Positions 40,821 to 53,500 of a stretch of 64,000 nt of DNA are shown here, piece by piece. Numbering within the stretch: the stretch's first letter is position 1; every line of letters begins with the position of its first letter. Source of the DNA: Heliocidaris tuberculata (Eukaryota; Echinodermata; Echinoidea; Camarodonta; Echinometridae). The stretch lies in contig CM046844.1 in the NCBI GenBank assembly GCA_025618425.1, forward strand, positions 17,912,911-17,976,910, given 5' to 3'. The notes under the pieces are model-generated. The model had not been told where the DNA came from. It searched no databases and saw nothing but the letters and a program-made list of their open reading frames with translations. The translations under genes were made by a program, and so were the position numbers.

Positions 40821-41410
40821 TTTACATCTACTAAAGATAACTTTCTTATCATATGAACAAGGTGATGTTTCAAGTAGCGAATAGTAAAAAATAATGTAGG
40901 TCAGGTGATGTGCAATGGGCCAATCAAAAGCCTTGATTCTTAATATGTGTCATGTAACAATACTGCAATGGTATATCTACATCTACTACAGACAACTTAT
41001 AATACAAATAAGGTGAAGTTACAAGTAGTGAATAGTAACAAAATAATGTAGGTCAGGTGATGTGCAATAGGCCAATCAAAAGCCTTGATTCTCAATATGT
41101 GTTATTTAAACAATTCATGATACAGCAATGGTATATTTACATCTACTATTGACAGCTTTCTTATCATGGGAACATGTGCTAAAGTGTGTCTACAATCCTA
41201 CCAATGAGGACTCACACTGTCACATTGTCTATTTGATAATTTTTGCTTATAATATTAGAGAATATTATGTGTATATAGCACTGATATGTCTACATCTACC
41301 ATAGACAACCTTCAATACTATCAACTGTAGTTAGGTACTCACGGCATGAATAAGGTGATATTATAATCATCACATACGTTAGTCTACATCTAATACAGAT
41401 AACCTGAAAC
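40821..41410. repeat. Minisatellite, unit about 155-160 bp
   Basis: The anchor phrase T(T/C)TACATCTA occurs at 40821, 40976, 41136, 41289 and 41393. The first two units are clearly alike, sharing AATAATGTAGGTCAGGTGAT and CCAATCAAAAGCCTTGATTC. Later units are more diverged, and the last spacing (about 104 bp) is shortened. The array is in orderly head-to-tail orientation and has no open frame. Confidence 0.82.
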
Positions 41411-42160
41411 AAATTTGGCAGAATTATGACTCTTAACACCATAAATTATCAATTGTCTTATCTTTCTTTATAAATATATTTAATTATGTATGTTTGTTAC
41501 ATGTAGATGCCTTGTGCATCCCTTGGGATGGATATGTGCGCATTATAAATGATGTTATTATCATTATCATTATCAACTGATTACATTTCATACATGTATG
41601 TGAAATTCCCCAGTTCCAGAACAGGTGTAAAGTGCACACCTAGAAAATGGTTTCAACATCTTGCCAAGATAGGAATATCTCAAGCATGTAAAAGTTGAAG
41701 AAATTTTGGCTCCAGTTATTGTAAAGTAACTACCTCGAGTGCAGCCAAATGACTTAGTCACAACAATCCAGTAACTTTGAATTGCAGAGGATCAATACTG
41801 TTGGCACAGACCACATACCGCGACTGCAAGCCCTCATAAAGCTTGATCAATATATTCACAGCACGGACAGATGCACGTAGACCACCCAGCTAATTGAATT
41901 ATCGCCATGACGATACTCAATATCATTGCTAATGAGGCTCTATCACTGACCCAACTATCAAAGATAATGCCCCTATCTTAAACAATGCTGAGCGGTACTT
42001 CAAGCGTAATGTCCAATTTAAAGTCAATTGATAATGTCATTTAGAAGACAAACAACACTAGCTCTTCAACCTACCACTTTCTATAAAGAAGGCTATTTCT
42101 AATGCATGCATTTAAATTTTAAAAACATGGGAAAGTCTGTTGCTATGGTGCTCCACAAGA

Positions 42161-42185
42161 TTTTTTTTTTTTTTGGGGGGGGGGG
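42161..42185. repeat. Poly(T) followed by poly(G)
   Basis: About 14 T are followed by 11 G, the complement of the poly(C)/poly(A) composites at 24169 and 27564. Confidence 0.9.
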
Positions 42186-42257
42186 AGCTAGCTCTTCAAA
42201 ATATAATTCATTTGACTGGCTTGATTTGGAACTTTGGTTGTCCCTGACATATCATTT

Positions 42258-42316
42258 GTTTGGAGCCAGAAGGGTATTAAATCATTTGTACAGACTTAAC
42301 GCCCTTAGCCTGGCAT
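42258..42316. repeat. AGAAGGG hairpin, family copy 3
   Basis: TTTGGAGCCAGAAGGGTATT on the left is nearly identical to the start of the copy at 60241. The right arm, GCCCTTAGCCTGGC, pairs imperfectly. TCATTT and TACAGA loop phrases are shared with the 60241 copy. Confidence 0.65.
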
Positions 42317-42565
42317 AATTGAATGCTGCTGAGGAGTAAGAAAAATACCAATATTAAAAACACAACTGAGCCAATTAGAATTTAACCTCAACTTTTCTTC
42401 TTACTTGCCATATTAAAAAAAAAAAAACAAACAAACCTAATGTTGAGTTTGCTGCCTCTTTATAATAATAGAACAAAGAGTGGATCACCACAGTCAAATC
42501 TTGTCAACAAATAATGTATCTTGCAATATAATACACCAAACAAAGTGGCAGCATAGGGTTGCAAT

Positions 42566-43002
42566 CAGTGTTGGGTCCAAGACCAGAGGGTCCGAGATAA
42601 AGATCAAGATCAAGATCAAGATCAGACAGTCCGAGATCCAGATCAAGATCAAGATCCGCAGCTCAAGATCGAGATTAGAACATCTGAGATCAAGATCAAG
42701 ATCAAGGTTACTGATGCCGATCTCAAGACTGGTCTCGAGATCAAGATCGATATCAAGGTACTCAACACTGAGTCGTGTTTTCGCCGATTGGTGAACGATT
42801 TTAAAAGCTTTTTTGTTTCATAAGCTACTTAATAACAATGTTGATCTCAAGCGATCTCGAGCGATCTCGAGCGAAAAGTCCGAGAACAGAAGCTCCGAGA
42901 TCAAGATCAAGATCAAGACCAACACCTTCGAGATCAAGAACAAGATCAAGGTTACTGATGCTGATCTCGAGATCAAGATCGATCTCGAGGTACCCAACAC
43001 TG
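42566..43002. mobile_element. hAT-like miniature element with exact 8-bp target duplication
   Basis: The 437-bp element has perfect 11-bp terminal inverted repeats, CAGTGTTGGGT and ACCCAACACTG. It is flanked by identical 8-bp copies of GTTGCAAT (42558-42565 and 43003-43010). An 8-bp duplication with CAG-starting ends is typical of hAT transposons. The interior has two arms of tandem GATCAA/GATCTC units (about 42590-42770 and 42840-42990) around a unique spacer of about 65 bp. Both arms carry AAGATCAAGGTTACTGATGC followed by GATCTC. The Arg/Ser/Ile/Lys-rich open frames inside are read-through of the GATCAA units, not genes. It must use a transposase from elsewhere. Confidence 0.9.
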
Positions 43003-44159
43003 GTTGCAATCTGCAGTGACCATAGAGTTACAGCAGTTGTTAAAAAGGTATATTAATATTTAGCAAAGCTGATGATATGTGGGACATGATATACCCCCTT
43101 TAAAAAAATGAAAGGGGGTAACAATATCTGACCTGACCAGGTGTGGGGCTTTTATTAAACTACTTGGTGGCCTGTGACTTCCCCCTGCATAATTGGACAT
43201 GAAAGGATTACTCTAGTTTGCACACGGCATGACAAAACACCTTGAATCTGTCACGCTATAACCCCCTCGAAAGTTTAATTATGCAGACGTCCTGCTAGGA
43301 TTGGCAGAAACAAACTTGTCGGAGTTTTAATCATGGTTAACCCCTTCTCTTTCACGCTCTGGCAGCATCTACTAGACAATTCATGGAAGGGGGCTGTTTC
43401 GAAAGGCAGTGGTTTAAGAAGAACCAGGTGTTATCTTCCTTGCAGAATCTAAACTTGGCAAGACTTTAAATTGAATCTTGGTGGGTTTTTAATCAGGATA
43501 AAGTAATTAAGATCTTGAATCTTTCGGCTGCAGGCGTAGCAATGGTAATGGCAAATAGTTCAAAAATATGGTGCACGTCTCCAAATGCAGATCTGTGGTT
43601 ACTTCCTGTCTTTTCCCAAAACAGAGAGGGTAATCAGATTCCAATGCATTTAGCATACTCTAATCACAGTCGTATATATATATATGGCAGAGCCCCTGAA
43701 ATTTTAAGATAAAGCATTTCTCTGTACAACCATGGACCTACTACTAGAGATACACAAGGCGTTGAACTGAATTTAGGAGGGGGGGGGGGCATCAAATTCA
43801 AATAAGATGCATAGTACCCATAAAAGTGCAGGTAACTATTTTTTCTTCATTTCCATATTCCTCCATCTCTCTCTCTCCCTTTCTTTCTCTCTTTCTCTTT
43901 CTCTTTATCTCCTCCTCCCTCTTCTTCTCTTCACAGACAGTAAATTAAATTATTGTCATCATTGAAAGGGAAATCCATGGTAGAAATTCCTCTTAATCCT
44001 CTTTGCAGACTAATAGGCGAATGATGCCCCTTATTTCCAAGCACATAGCTTGAGAATTTATCTCCTGAAAACATGGAAATTGTTGGCAGCATCATTATTA
44101 TATATACTCATACCATCATGCTTTATTGAAGAATTCACTGTCTGAGCCCCCAAATTCTA

Positions 44160-44405
44160 ATAAGAATATAGAAATTGTTTTCAGACAGTCAAATTGGCCC
44201 ATAATTCATATTCTAATATCATTTCGTTCAAGTCCTTGAATACATTCCCAAGCCCCAGAAAGTGCTAGGATTATGGAAATTGTTTGGAAATTGTTTCAGG
44301 GAGTGACATCTGCCCATAATTCATATTCTAATATTATTTTGTTCAAATCTTCAAATACATTCTCAAGCCCAAATGTGCTAGGAATATGAAAATTATTTCA
44401 AGAGT
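44160..44405. repeat. Tandem duplication of a ~115-bp unit
   Basis: CCCATAATTCATATTCTAAT occurs at 44198 and 44313. Each copy is preceded by a GAAATTGTTT-type phrase and followed by AAATACATTC or GAATACATTC, then a GTGCTAGGA phrase. The copies are moderately diverged. Confidence 0.85.
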
Positions 44406-44571
44406 TGGAGAATAATAGGTAATTTTATAAAAGCCAATATCTTGAGTGAAAATAGTGCACTAAAATTTGTGCTGATATACTGCTTGTATTCCTACTCTGA
44501 ATTTTACATATTTACTTTGCAGGGTGAAGAAAAAAACACTCCTATTTCCAGCTTTGTTTTTTGTTTTTTTT

Positions 44572-44596
44572 GGTTGTTGTTGTTGTTGTTGTTGTA
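44572..44596. repeat. (TTG)n microsatellite
   Basis: About eight GTT/TTG units follow a T-rich run. Confidence 0.9.
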
Positions 44597-47500
44597 GCTC
44601 CTTATGGAACCCAGACCATAATGAGTTTTGTAAAAGTGTCAAAACATTGACCACAAATGCAGCTTTCGTGGAATGCTACAATAAGCTTTCCATATCTAGA
44701 TGTACATGTATATTACACCATTACAGAATACAATGTAGAATTCAGTAGAACCCACCTTCAAAAGGTTCTTACCTCATGTGTTCCACTCTCCTCTTTTGTG
44801 AGTTAATGGCCCAGATAATTTGAATACAGTTACTTGTACCAGCATTTAGGATCAATGACACCACAAACAATACAGGGCTTAAGATCTCTTTATTAAGTAC
44901 TACCACTCAAGTTTCAGAGTGTTTCTAGAACCAATTTCTATTGTAAGTAAACTACGCTAGTCACTGGATGGCTCAATGAAACCCTGGAAGATCACAGACA
45001 CAATAAGTGGATTAGACAAGATTAGTGGGGCTATCATCAGAATGTTATTGGGACTAAACTTGAGTGTGGCATGTTCTGAAGGTGTATTAGCACAGAGCTG
45101 CATCCCATGGAAAGTACATGTATACATGTAGTAGCTCCAAGGTATTAGAAAGTCCCTGTAACTCCAGTGTTAGAGGAAATCACACATACTTTATATGTGC
45201 ATTGTGTCTCCAATGGTAGTGGGAACAGTGTTTTTCATTAACTGTTCAGCAATCTGGGGGCAAAGGGGGAAATTGACCACTCACTTTTATATAATATTAG
45301 AATAAGATAATGAATCAGTCATAAACATGGAGATTGATCAAATTGGAAAAAGTGGCTCTGGTTGATATTAAATGCATATATTTCACAAAGGAGGGGCATC
45401 GGTAAAAGGCGCCATATTACCCACAACGTCCAGGAATCCCTCTCACTTTAATTACCCTAATCACCACCATGTTATAACCATCGCTGTCAGAGTCATCATG
45501 CACTTGGCAATGTCCAGATCATGATGAGGCCAAATCACCATCCACTACTCATCAGCTTGACCCTAAACAATTAGTCTCCCATCTCAGACTCTTCTGACTG
45601 CATCAAAAGGTGCAACTGCAAATCACCAGCATGTACTTACAAACTTGACCAAAAGCATAGCATTTCTGATGATTTTCTCATTGCATTATTTAATGTGCAT
45701 ACATGTACCACCAGTAATGGCTAAAAACTTTTCTGATCTGATTTTTTCCTTGTCTCAATGTATATTTAAAGAGATGTACATGTACATCATCAAACTCATC
45801 ATATAGACCAAATGCAGTTTAAAAAGTCCCTCCCTCTCATCATCTCTTGGAGTTGCATCATTCATTTATCAAGAGGTGGAAATACATTCCAACTTACAAT
45901 CACAACCCTCAGAATATATTCTTAGGGGGGGAATTTTCAATCTCACTTTGCAAATAACATGAAAGCACCAAGAAAGAACAAATTCTTGGACATAATGGAG
46001 GCCTATGTGGAATATTTCAGTGGTTCCAAGAGATTTTTTTTTTTTTTTGGTTGCATTTGTACTATTGTAGTTTAGGCTTTACAGTGCACATGTCAAAGGC
46101 AAAACGCTACATGTAGTAACCATACTGAGAGAGTTAGACATGTATGTACATGTATAGAACGCTGGAGCTTGAGATACAGACAGACGGTGGATAGAAGACC
46201 TCTCCCTCCGATAATGATGATGAGGAACTCGGTGAGTAAGAGATGGAGAAGGGAGAGGTTTAGTCATCAGAATGAAATACCCAAGATGCCACCGATGTGG
46301 GGAATCACTTCTGATTTTCCCATCCCTACAGGTCTCAATGCATACCATCTTAAAGGGGTAACAAATTCTCCTCACAACAATGGCTACTCTGAAGTCAACT
46401 ACAAGTAGTATGTTCAGAGAATTTCAGCATTATACAACCCAGTGAAGGTTCTTTTTCTCTCCAGTGAATTTTGAACATTTAGAAGGCAAGCCATGCTCGG
46501 CCTTTTCTTAATTTTTATTTTTCCAAGTCTCATTCATTTGGAGAGAATTTCAATTGCCCTTATTTTCAACTATTAATTTTATTGAAGAGTATTCTAAAGC
46601 ATATCCTCATGCAAGAAAACCTAAGCAAGAATATGACGGATCATAAAGTCAGTGATACTGGTTGTGTGTTCGAGGTAACATGCAAGTTTGACATCATTTT
46701 ACTAACAATCAGGGAGTTTCATCTAATGACCTCTAGGATCTTATTGCATCTAACCAACGGACAATCAGCTCGAGACAAAAGCTAAAATCATCCTCATTAG
46801 CGAAGGTAATCTCTTAGAATTAAATCAAGGGCTGACCTCACCGTCTTACTTTCCTGGCACTAAGAATGGACCCTGCCCACTATGATGTGACAGGTCACGT
46901 CCCCCACCCAACTGACCAACTGTCATGAACGGAAAAGTCATTGATAATGATCACGCCCATGAAGTAGCTTTAGGAAGAGGGGTCACATTATACGTAAAAA
47001 GCAATGTGAAAAATATGAAGGGGTTACATCATGTAGGGGGATTCCACCATGAGCTTCTGAAAAAATCCCAATAGCTCTCCAAGAAGCCCCTGTACATACT
47101 TACTTCTTTGGGACTGAAATTTTCTTTCTTTAGGATATCTCTTTCTCTCTGTCAATGAGCTTTTGTTCATATGACCGCTTTTCATATCACTGAGGATTCA
47201 AATAGCCCCATATAATATTTTTTTTCACAGAAATTATTAAAAATGTTTCCCTTGACAATTTTACAAGAGCACCTAGAATTTTTTAGAGGAAGTAGAAAAC
47301 TAAAGATGATAATAGTGAAAAGAAATGATTGTTTAGGACAAAGATGATTCATTATCAAAACTCCTAAAAAGAAATACATTTCATTGGTTCAGTTTGAAGT
47401 CATTCTCAAAGATAAAATTTGGTATTTCACCCTGCTTTATAGGGAGGTGAGAGTTAGTTAGATAAGAAACTCAAAGTAGGCATTGACGTGTTGTATAAAA

Positions 47501-50273
47501 AAGTTTAAAACTAAATCAAATGGAAGTTAATTCTCCACATTTTCAAAATAGAATATAGGCCTATAATCTGTAAATGATGGGAATTGAAGGTCCAAATTTT
47601 GGGGTGTTGACATATTCCAGCCTAAATCCAATTTTAATCTCTAAAGCGAATGCCATATTATAGTTGGCATATTGTCAATTTGCCAACCACCGTTGACAAA
47701 TGTATAAATACTCTAACAGTCCCACCCTATCAAAATTGAGTTGGAATTAACAACATGCCTTATCTCCATTCCTGCATGTTAATACATCCGTGCTGATTTC
47801 CCTTTCAAACTGCAGCATGGCACGGCATTGTAAGACCACATTAATCATTTCCTTGCAGCGTCAAAATTAAATTTTTGTTTACCCTGCTTCCTGTGAAGCA
47901 ATAACGATTGCCGTGGTGACAAAGGAACGCAAAGATGAGATTAATACACAATGATGGGTGAGATAAATGAGGGAGACAATGGGACTCCTTAAGATGAGAT
48001 CGTATATATACATCACCAGTGGGCTTATTAGAGGAAAGTGTTAATTAGCAGTCACTATGGTGCGACCTTGTTCTGCTACTGTAAAAGCAGCTGGAAATTA
48101 CTTAAGGCACCGCAAGAAGATCTATTCTTGTGCACCATTAAAATGAGATTAAAATGGTTAATAACTAGGTACATAAGGGGATATGCATTATATAAACTGT
48201 ATCTTGCCTGCATCTGGAGAGGCAATTATGTAATATTTATAAAAGAAGGCACTATAATATAATTTTCTTCACTAATTCAACTTATTTTGTACTGTTTGCA
48301 ATATATTACAAGAGAAAATGTCCCATGAGAAATGCAAATGCAAAAATAAAACCAACCAACAAACAAAAAAACCTCCCCACCCACCACCCCCAACTGGCAA
48401 AAATAATGACAGATATGAAATAATTACAATTTATTATTACATGTATGGTGTTATCTATAGAACTTAGTACTAAATCTATATGTATTACCCCAGAAATCGA
48501 ATGAAGGCTTGCCTACATGTATAATCTAACATACAGGAGATCCTCATTGCAAGCAGATGCTGCATGCATGAGCAAGGAATAACAGCAGATACACCAAAAT
48601 AAAATAAACTTTTGTCATTTTGCCAAGAACACAAAGGCCAACTAATTCTAGAAAACACTATTTTTATCACCCACAATGAACAGGTTTGAATGAAAACATC
48701 AAAAACTATGTAACATGCACGTGTACGTCGATTAAACTGTTCCCAGATTTATTATACTTGGCTTGTGACTGATACACCCTGCGATGGACCTCATAAGTCT
48801 ACATAGCATGTCTGCAGTGTTGGCATTCACATATTCTTAAAGTTGAACTACATGTTATATATTATGGGGAAAGGGGGAAGGTGAAGTATGTACAGGAAGG
48901 TGAAGAGATGCTTAGCCTATAATGTAACTCTTACATTAGAAAATCATCCGTAATTTCTAAATGATCAGGAATTTTTAATAAATCTTTTTTTTCTTCATCT
49001 TCAGAATGTAGTACCAATGCAAGTACATGTACATGTATGTCCTACTCAAGATTACATTTGAAAAATAACACGAAGGCCTATACATGTATAGCACAAACAA
49101 ATCAGACCATATTTATACATGTAAACGACTCATTATTAATCTCTATTTCTAATTCTTAATCCAAATACAAAACGACATTTCATAACCTAAATCTCCATTA
49201 TTTACACTTGATGAAATACCATAAATCAAACTGTCATAAATGTCTATCCCTACAGACAGAAGGCGACTGACCGTACTTCTCATGGCCTCATTCTTTCCTT
49301 GTCTATATGTCACATGACCTATTCCGTACAGGAAGCTTGGGGTGATGATGATGTCACAGGACATCCAAAGGTTTGGTTTTTCTTAACATATAGCAACCTC
49401 TTCCTGAAATATTTGTCTATTGCGCATCATGGGAGTCGGTACAATGTAAAATATGAAGTGAAGGAATGAATTTCAATTTATTTGATAATGTTTCCTATGA
49501 AAATATGTGTTTTTTTATCAGCAATAGCTATTTAAGTTTCCAAATTTGGGAAAGGTAAAAACTTCTTCGGGGGGGGGGGGGGGTGATTACCAGTGATATG
49601 GTTTAATATGGTTGTTTTTTTGTGAATTAGAACCTATCATACATATCCAGAAATACTGTACTATGGATTGATTTCTTTTAAGACTTGGTGACATGACTGG
49701 TTCATACAGTAGACCTACATTTTTTTTAACCTGTCAATAAAGCAACATTCATGTCTTTTTACAAAAATGTAATCAACTCAAAAATTCCATACATCTACAT
49801 GTACATCCAGTTATGAAAACATATACATGTATGACACTGAACTTCTTTTCTGTTTACTACATGTACATATAGTAGTATTCAACCTTCCAGTTATACATGA
49901 GACTTAATAAATAGGGCAACATGTATCAGAAATCTTTAATGTTTACTTCAGTACAAAAAGGTAGCAGGTACATGTACATAAAAGTCTACGTACAAAGTAC
50001 ATTCTCATACATACATTGCGGACTGTAGTATGAATGTACACTAAATTATGTACACAGCATATGTAATAGAAAACCCAAGCCTGCATGTAGCAGCTCTCAA
50101 TTGCATTTATTCATCTGACCTATCGATCACTACCGGAGGCTGATGATGTCATCCTAGTGATGACAACGACGGAAGATCTCTTCCAGTCTCATCCCACGAT
50201 CGAGTACTACATGTAGCGTAAAAACACATGTATGTATGCCTGCTTCTTAAATGCCGGCATGCCATGTAATGTA

Positions 50274-50294
50274 TGTACATGTACATGTACATGT
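50274..50294. repeat. (TACATG)n microsatellite
   Basis: Tandem hexamer TACATG; each junction forms the palindrome TACATGTA. Similar arrays lie at 57816-57835, 61089-61114 and 63795-63814. Confidence 0.9.
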
Positions 50295-50778
50295 GGACAT
50301 ACAGTACAGGTATATACATATGTGTTGATCATGTACTGCAGTGGGCCCATATGCCACGGACATAACAAACATGTACATATGACCTTATGAAGTGATAAAA
50401 GACATAGGCCTACATGTAAATTGATGGTAAACATTAATGGGAAATTCACCATAATGTTAAAATAAATATCAAAGAATCATATAAATTTCTGCACAATGTT
50501 CTCCTTTTATGTTGCCTTTTTTAAATGTAGAGTACATGAATTATAATATAAATGTTTCCCATCTATTAGATTGGTTTTGATAAATTCTACATGTACCCAT
50601 AGAACTCTAGCAAAGAAATGCATAAATGTATCTATTTTTTTTACCCATAGCAATATAAAGAACAAGAAAATCATACATGTATCTTCATTAACATCACACA
50701 CATGCTCACACCATCATTATTGTGCCATGCCTCTAAGGCTTTAGTTTGGGGGTTCCTTCACAAATGGCTAATGATACA

Positions 50779-50917
50779 GGGGAGCGTTTCATGAAAGGAA
50801 GTTGTCGGATATTTTATCCGACAACTGTTATAAGCTACTGAAATCCTTGCATCTGATTGGCTGAGAGCAAATTTGTCGGATAAAATATTTGACAAGTCCT
50901 TTCATGAAACGCCCCCC
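50779..50917. mobile_element. Small inverted-repeat element with two internal hairpins
   Basis: The ends GGGGAGCGTTTCATGAAAGG and the inverse TCCTTTCATGAAACGCCCC match over about 20 bp with one difference. Just inside the left end, GTTGTCGGAT and ATCCGACAAC (50801-50825) form a perfect hairpin. A diverged copy (TTGTCGGATAAAATATTTGA, 50872-50894) lies near the right end. The 139-bp element has no reading frame, and its target duplication is unclear. The transposon superfamily is not assigned. Confidence 0.75.
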
Positions 50918-52320
50918 AGGACTAGGCATATATTCAGTTTGCTTTCAAAGCACAAATTGCATATATTTTGTAAAATATGAAGTTTGAAAGATATTACAGT
51001 GAATGGGAATGTGTCACAAATCTTTCAATCTAAAAACTATCTCAGCAGCAGAATTTTGAAAAAGTTCCTGATTTTTTTTATACCAATAACATGTAAGTTC
51101 TATCGTGTGAATAACAATAAAGTCATTAGCATGCCAGCTAATATTCTTGATTGAGGTTTAGATGGAATAACAGAATGAAACTGTCATAGATTTATTGCGG
51201 ACACATTCCCAGGATTCATCCCCCACTGCTGCTCCTGCTGTGTAAGCTACACAGACCGCATAGATATCTTTGCATGTAAGAAGACTCATAAGAGATGCTT
51301 GAATGCATCCCTTTCGCTAGCTGTGCATTATATTGAGATATATATGGCTGGGTGATATTTAGAAGACAGACAGCTTGATCTGTACATTAGTGTTCAGTAG
51401 ACATGTACTGTATGAGGAACTTGAAAGTGGAATAAATTAATATTCATCATATTCATCACATTCATACAGTCAGGAATTATACATGTATCATATACATTTG
51501 CATACATATAGGCCCTAGCTACATGTATTTCATTGTTTTCCATATGAATCCAAGTACGTGTTACGGTATGTAGGCTTATTCCTGGTTACAAAGTCTGTGA
51601 TGGGTGAAATTCCGAGACGACTGTTTAAATTCAATCATTATTAAACATACGCCAACAGACAAAATAATTCTCCATTAATCCTCCATATAAATTATAAAAT
51701 GATAGAGACAGGTTTTTGAGCAAAGTGTGATCTACAGAAAGTAAGCCTATATGCAGAGTTTCACAATCACATGCCTCTAAGTACATGTGACTACAAAATA
51801 TCGGTAATCACATACTGGTACATGTACATGTATGCAAGGGAGAAGTCGTGTGCATGCTTTTTCTATTTTTAAAAAGGCTGTATATAGGCCTATTATGTAC
51901 ATTGCATGGTACTTGAAATAATCTACAAGCTTACACATATATGCAAGCTCAAAGTCAAATCTCTTAAATGTATGAAAGAATTAGTCAATTACCATCTAAT
52001 GCATATTGACTTTCCTCCTCAACATCAGAAGTCTGTGGTGACAGGTAAGAGCTACCCTTACCTTTTTATGGATTTATTGATACCTGAGACACAATACAGC
52101 TGTAAGTGCACTTGAATGTTACAGGTGTATCAAGTGCATTCTATGTGCAGGTATAAAAATACCTATTCATCCTAGATCATACATCATGTATACATAATTT
52201 TGAGAGAACAAGGTTGATTTTAATAAACATACATGCAGGCTTCTCTGCAGAAACAACTTTACCCATGGTACAAATGGACAGATGTATGGCTTCACCAAAT
52301 CCCATGGGTGTGGTTTGAGA

Positions 52321-52440
52321 GGACCAAAGCAACTTTGCAGGTTGAAAGTATGCACTGACTATTTATTGGTCCATATTGGGTGAAATAGGGCAGGGGAGGA
52401 CCAAAACAACTTTTGAAATTGAAAGTAGGCATTGACTGAT
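52321..52440. repeat. Imperfect tandem duplication, 77-bp spacing
   Basis: GGACCAAAGCAACTTT at 52321 and GGACCAAAACAACTTT at 52398 each lead into TTGAAAGTA and GCA(C/T)TGACT. Confidence 0.8.
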
Positions 52441-52722
52441 TTATCACCCTTGTTAGTACCCTTGCTTGAGGAATCTACAAATGGTTTTTATTCTCTGAAA
52501 TTCCTCATCCCTGGTACCAACATCAAGGATGTTGTGTACTGGCGAGAAGGCTGCATACATGTCCATGTATATTATATATCCAGCTTTTATTTACCATTTC
52601 AACATAATACAGTGTCCAATTGTCTGCTGATCTAAGACAGAAGAGTGCTTAAAAACGTTTTTACACGGATATACATGTACCACCCTTCTGGCTCTCTGCA
52701 CGGACAAATATCTAGTTGTTTG

Positions 52723-52741
52723 TTTTTTTTTGGGGGGGGGG
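52723..52741. repeat. Poly(T) followed by poly(G)
   Basis: There are about 9 T then 10 G. Confidence 0.9.
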
Positions 52742-52982
52742 TTTAATATTTCCACTACGATGCAATTACATGTATAATGTAGAGAGGGGCATGATAATGT
52801 CAGGCTTTTGTACGCACTACAGACACATATATTGTACAATAACAAATACTGACTGTGGGAGTAGGCCTGCAGTAGGCCTATATATATCAATTATCATCAC
52901 AGTATCCACATCACCGAGATGCTTTATCGGTCCTGATGCAGCGTTCATCTGCTTGCATGTGCATGATAGAGCAATATCAAGT

Positions 52983-53056
52983 GCCCTATTTCCTAGATCC
53001 TTTCAAACCTTACCAACTGCCCTATTTTCTAGATCATTTCAAACCTCACCAGCGAG
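52983..53056. repeat. Tandem duplication of a 36-bp unit
   Basis: GCCCTATTTCCTAGATC starts at 52983 and GCCCTATTTTCTAGATC at 53019. Both continue into TTTCAAACCT. Confidence 0.88.
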
Positions 53057-53095
53057 TAAAAGCCACTGAACTCTTTGCTTTGGATGTTAGGAAAT

Positions 53096-53097
<2 letters not shown>

Positions 53098-53126
<29 letters not shown>

Positions 53127-53195
53127 CAAATAGAAAGAGGGGGAGGGAGATAGCAGAAAGAGAAGTGAGAGAAGTAGATGTAGGGAGACAGAGAA

Positions 53196-53232
<37 letters not shown>

Positions 53233-53233
53233 A

Positions 53234-53264
<31 letters not shown>

Positions 53265-53371
53265 AAGAGAGAGAGAGACAGAGACAGACAGACAGAAAGA
53301 GAGAGAGACAGAGACAGACAGACAGAAAGAGAGAGAGAGACAGAGACAGACAGACAGAAAGAGAGAGAGAC

Positions 53372-53411
<40 letters not shown>

Positions 53412-53500
53412 AGAATGGAGAGAGGAGAGAGAGGAGAGAAGAGAGAGTGAGACAGAAAGAGAGATGGAAAGAGATAGAGAGAAGAGAAGCAGAGAGACGC
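53098..53500. repeat. GA/GACA satellite, about 400 bp
   Basis: A purine-rich array of GAGAGA with GACAGACAGACA blocks recurs as higher-order units (AAAGAGAGAGAGACAGAGAC appears repeatedly from 53265 to 53350). Open frames on both strands (Arg/Glu-rich on plus; Ser/Leu-rich on minus) are repeat artefacts. Confidence 0.93.

Larger units (their letters stand above)
36553..42257. other. Upstream calsyntenin intron or flank, repeat-rich
   Basis: The signal-peptide exon should lie to the right of 36552 on the minus strand. I did not find it here. The stretch holds an 86-bp tandem duplication (37462-37633), a CAC/CAT tract (38750-39185), a polypyrimidine region (39935-40452) and a minisatellite (40821-41410). 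Confidence 0.55.
43011..50778. other. Gene-free stretch
   Basis: No gene is recognised. CpG-richer, low-repeat blocks lie at 43140-43560 (with a T-box-like AGGTGT next to TTATCT near 43427) and 46140-46340. There is a CT tract near 43863-43930, poly(G) at 43779-43789 and 49569-49583, (TTG)n at 44572-44596, poly(T) near 46026-46039, and (TACATG)n near 50274-50294. A pair of ~115-bp tandem copies is annotated at 44160-44405. Confidence 0.55.

Noticed and set aside
42480..43056. Arg/Ser/Ile/Lys-rich frames
   Set aside because: They arise from GATCAA tandem units inside the hAT-like element, in several frames and both strands.
43081..43122. ACCCCCTTT and AAAGGGGGT short inverted repeat
   Set aside because: It is a 9-bp stem only, with no flanking duplication, and could be chance.
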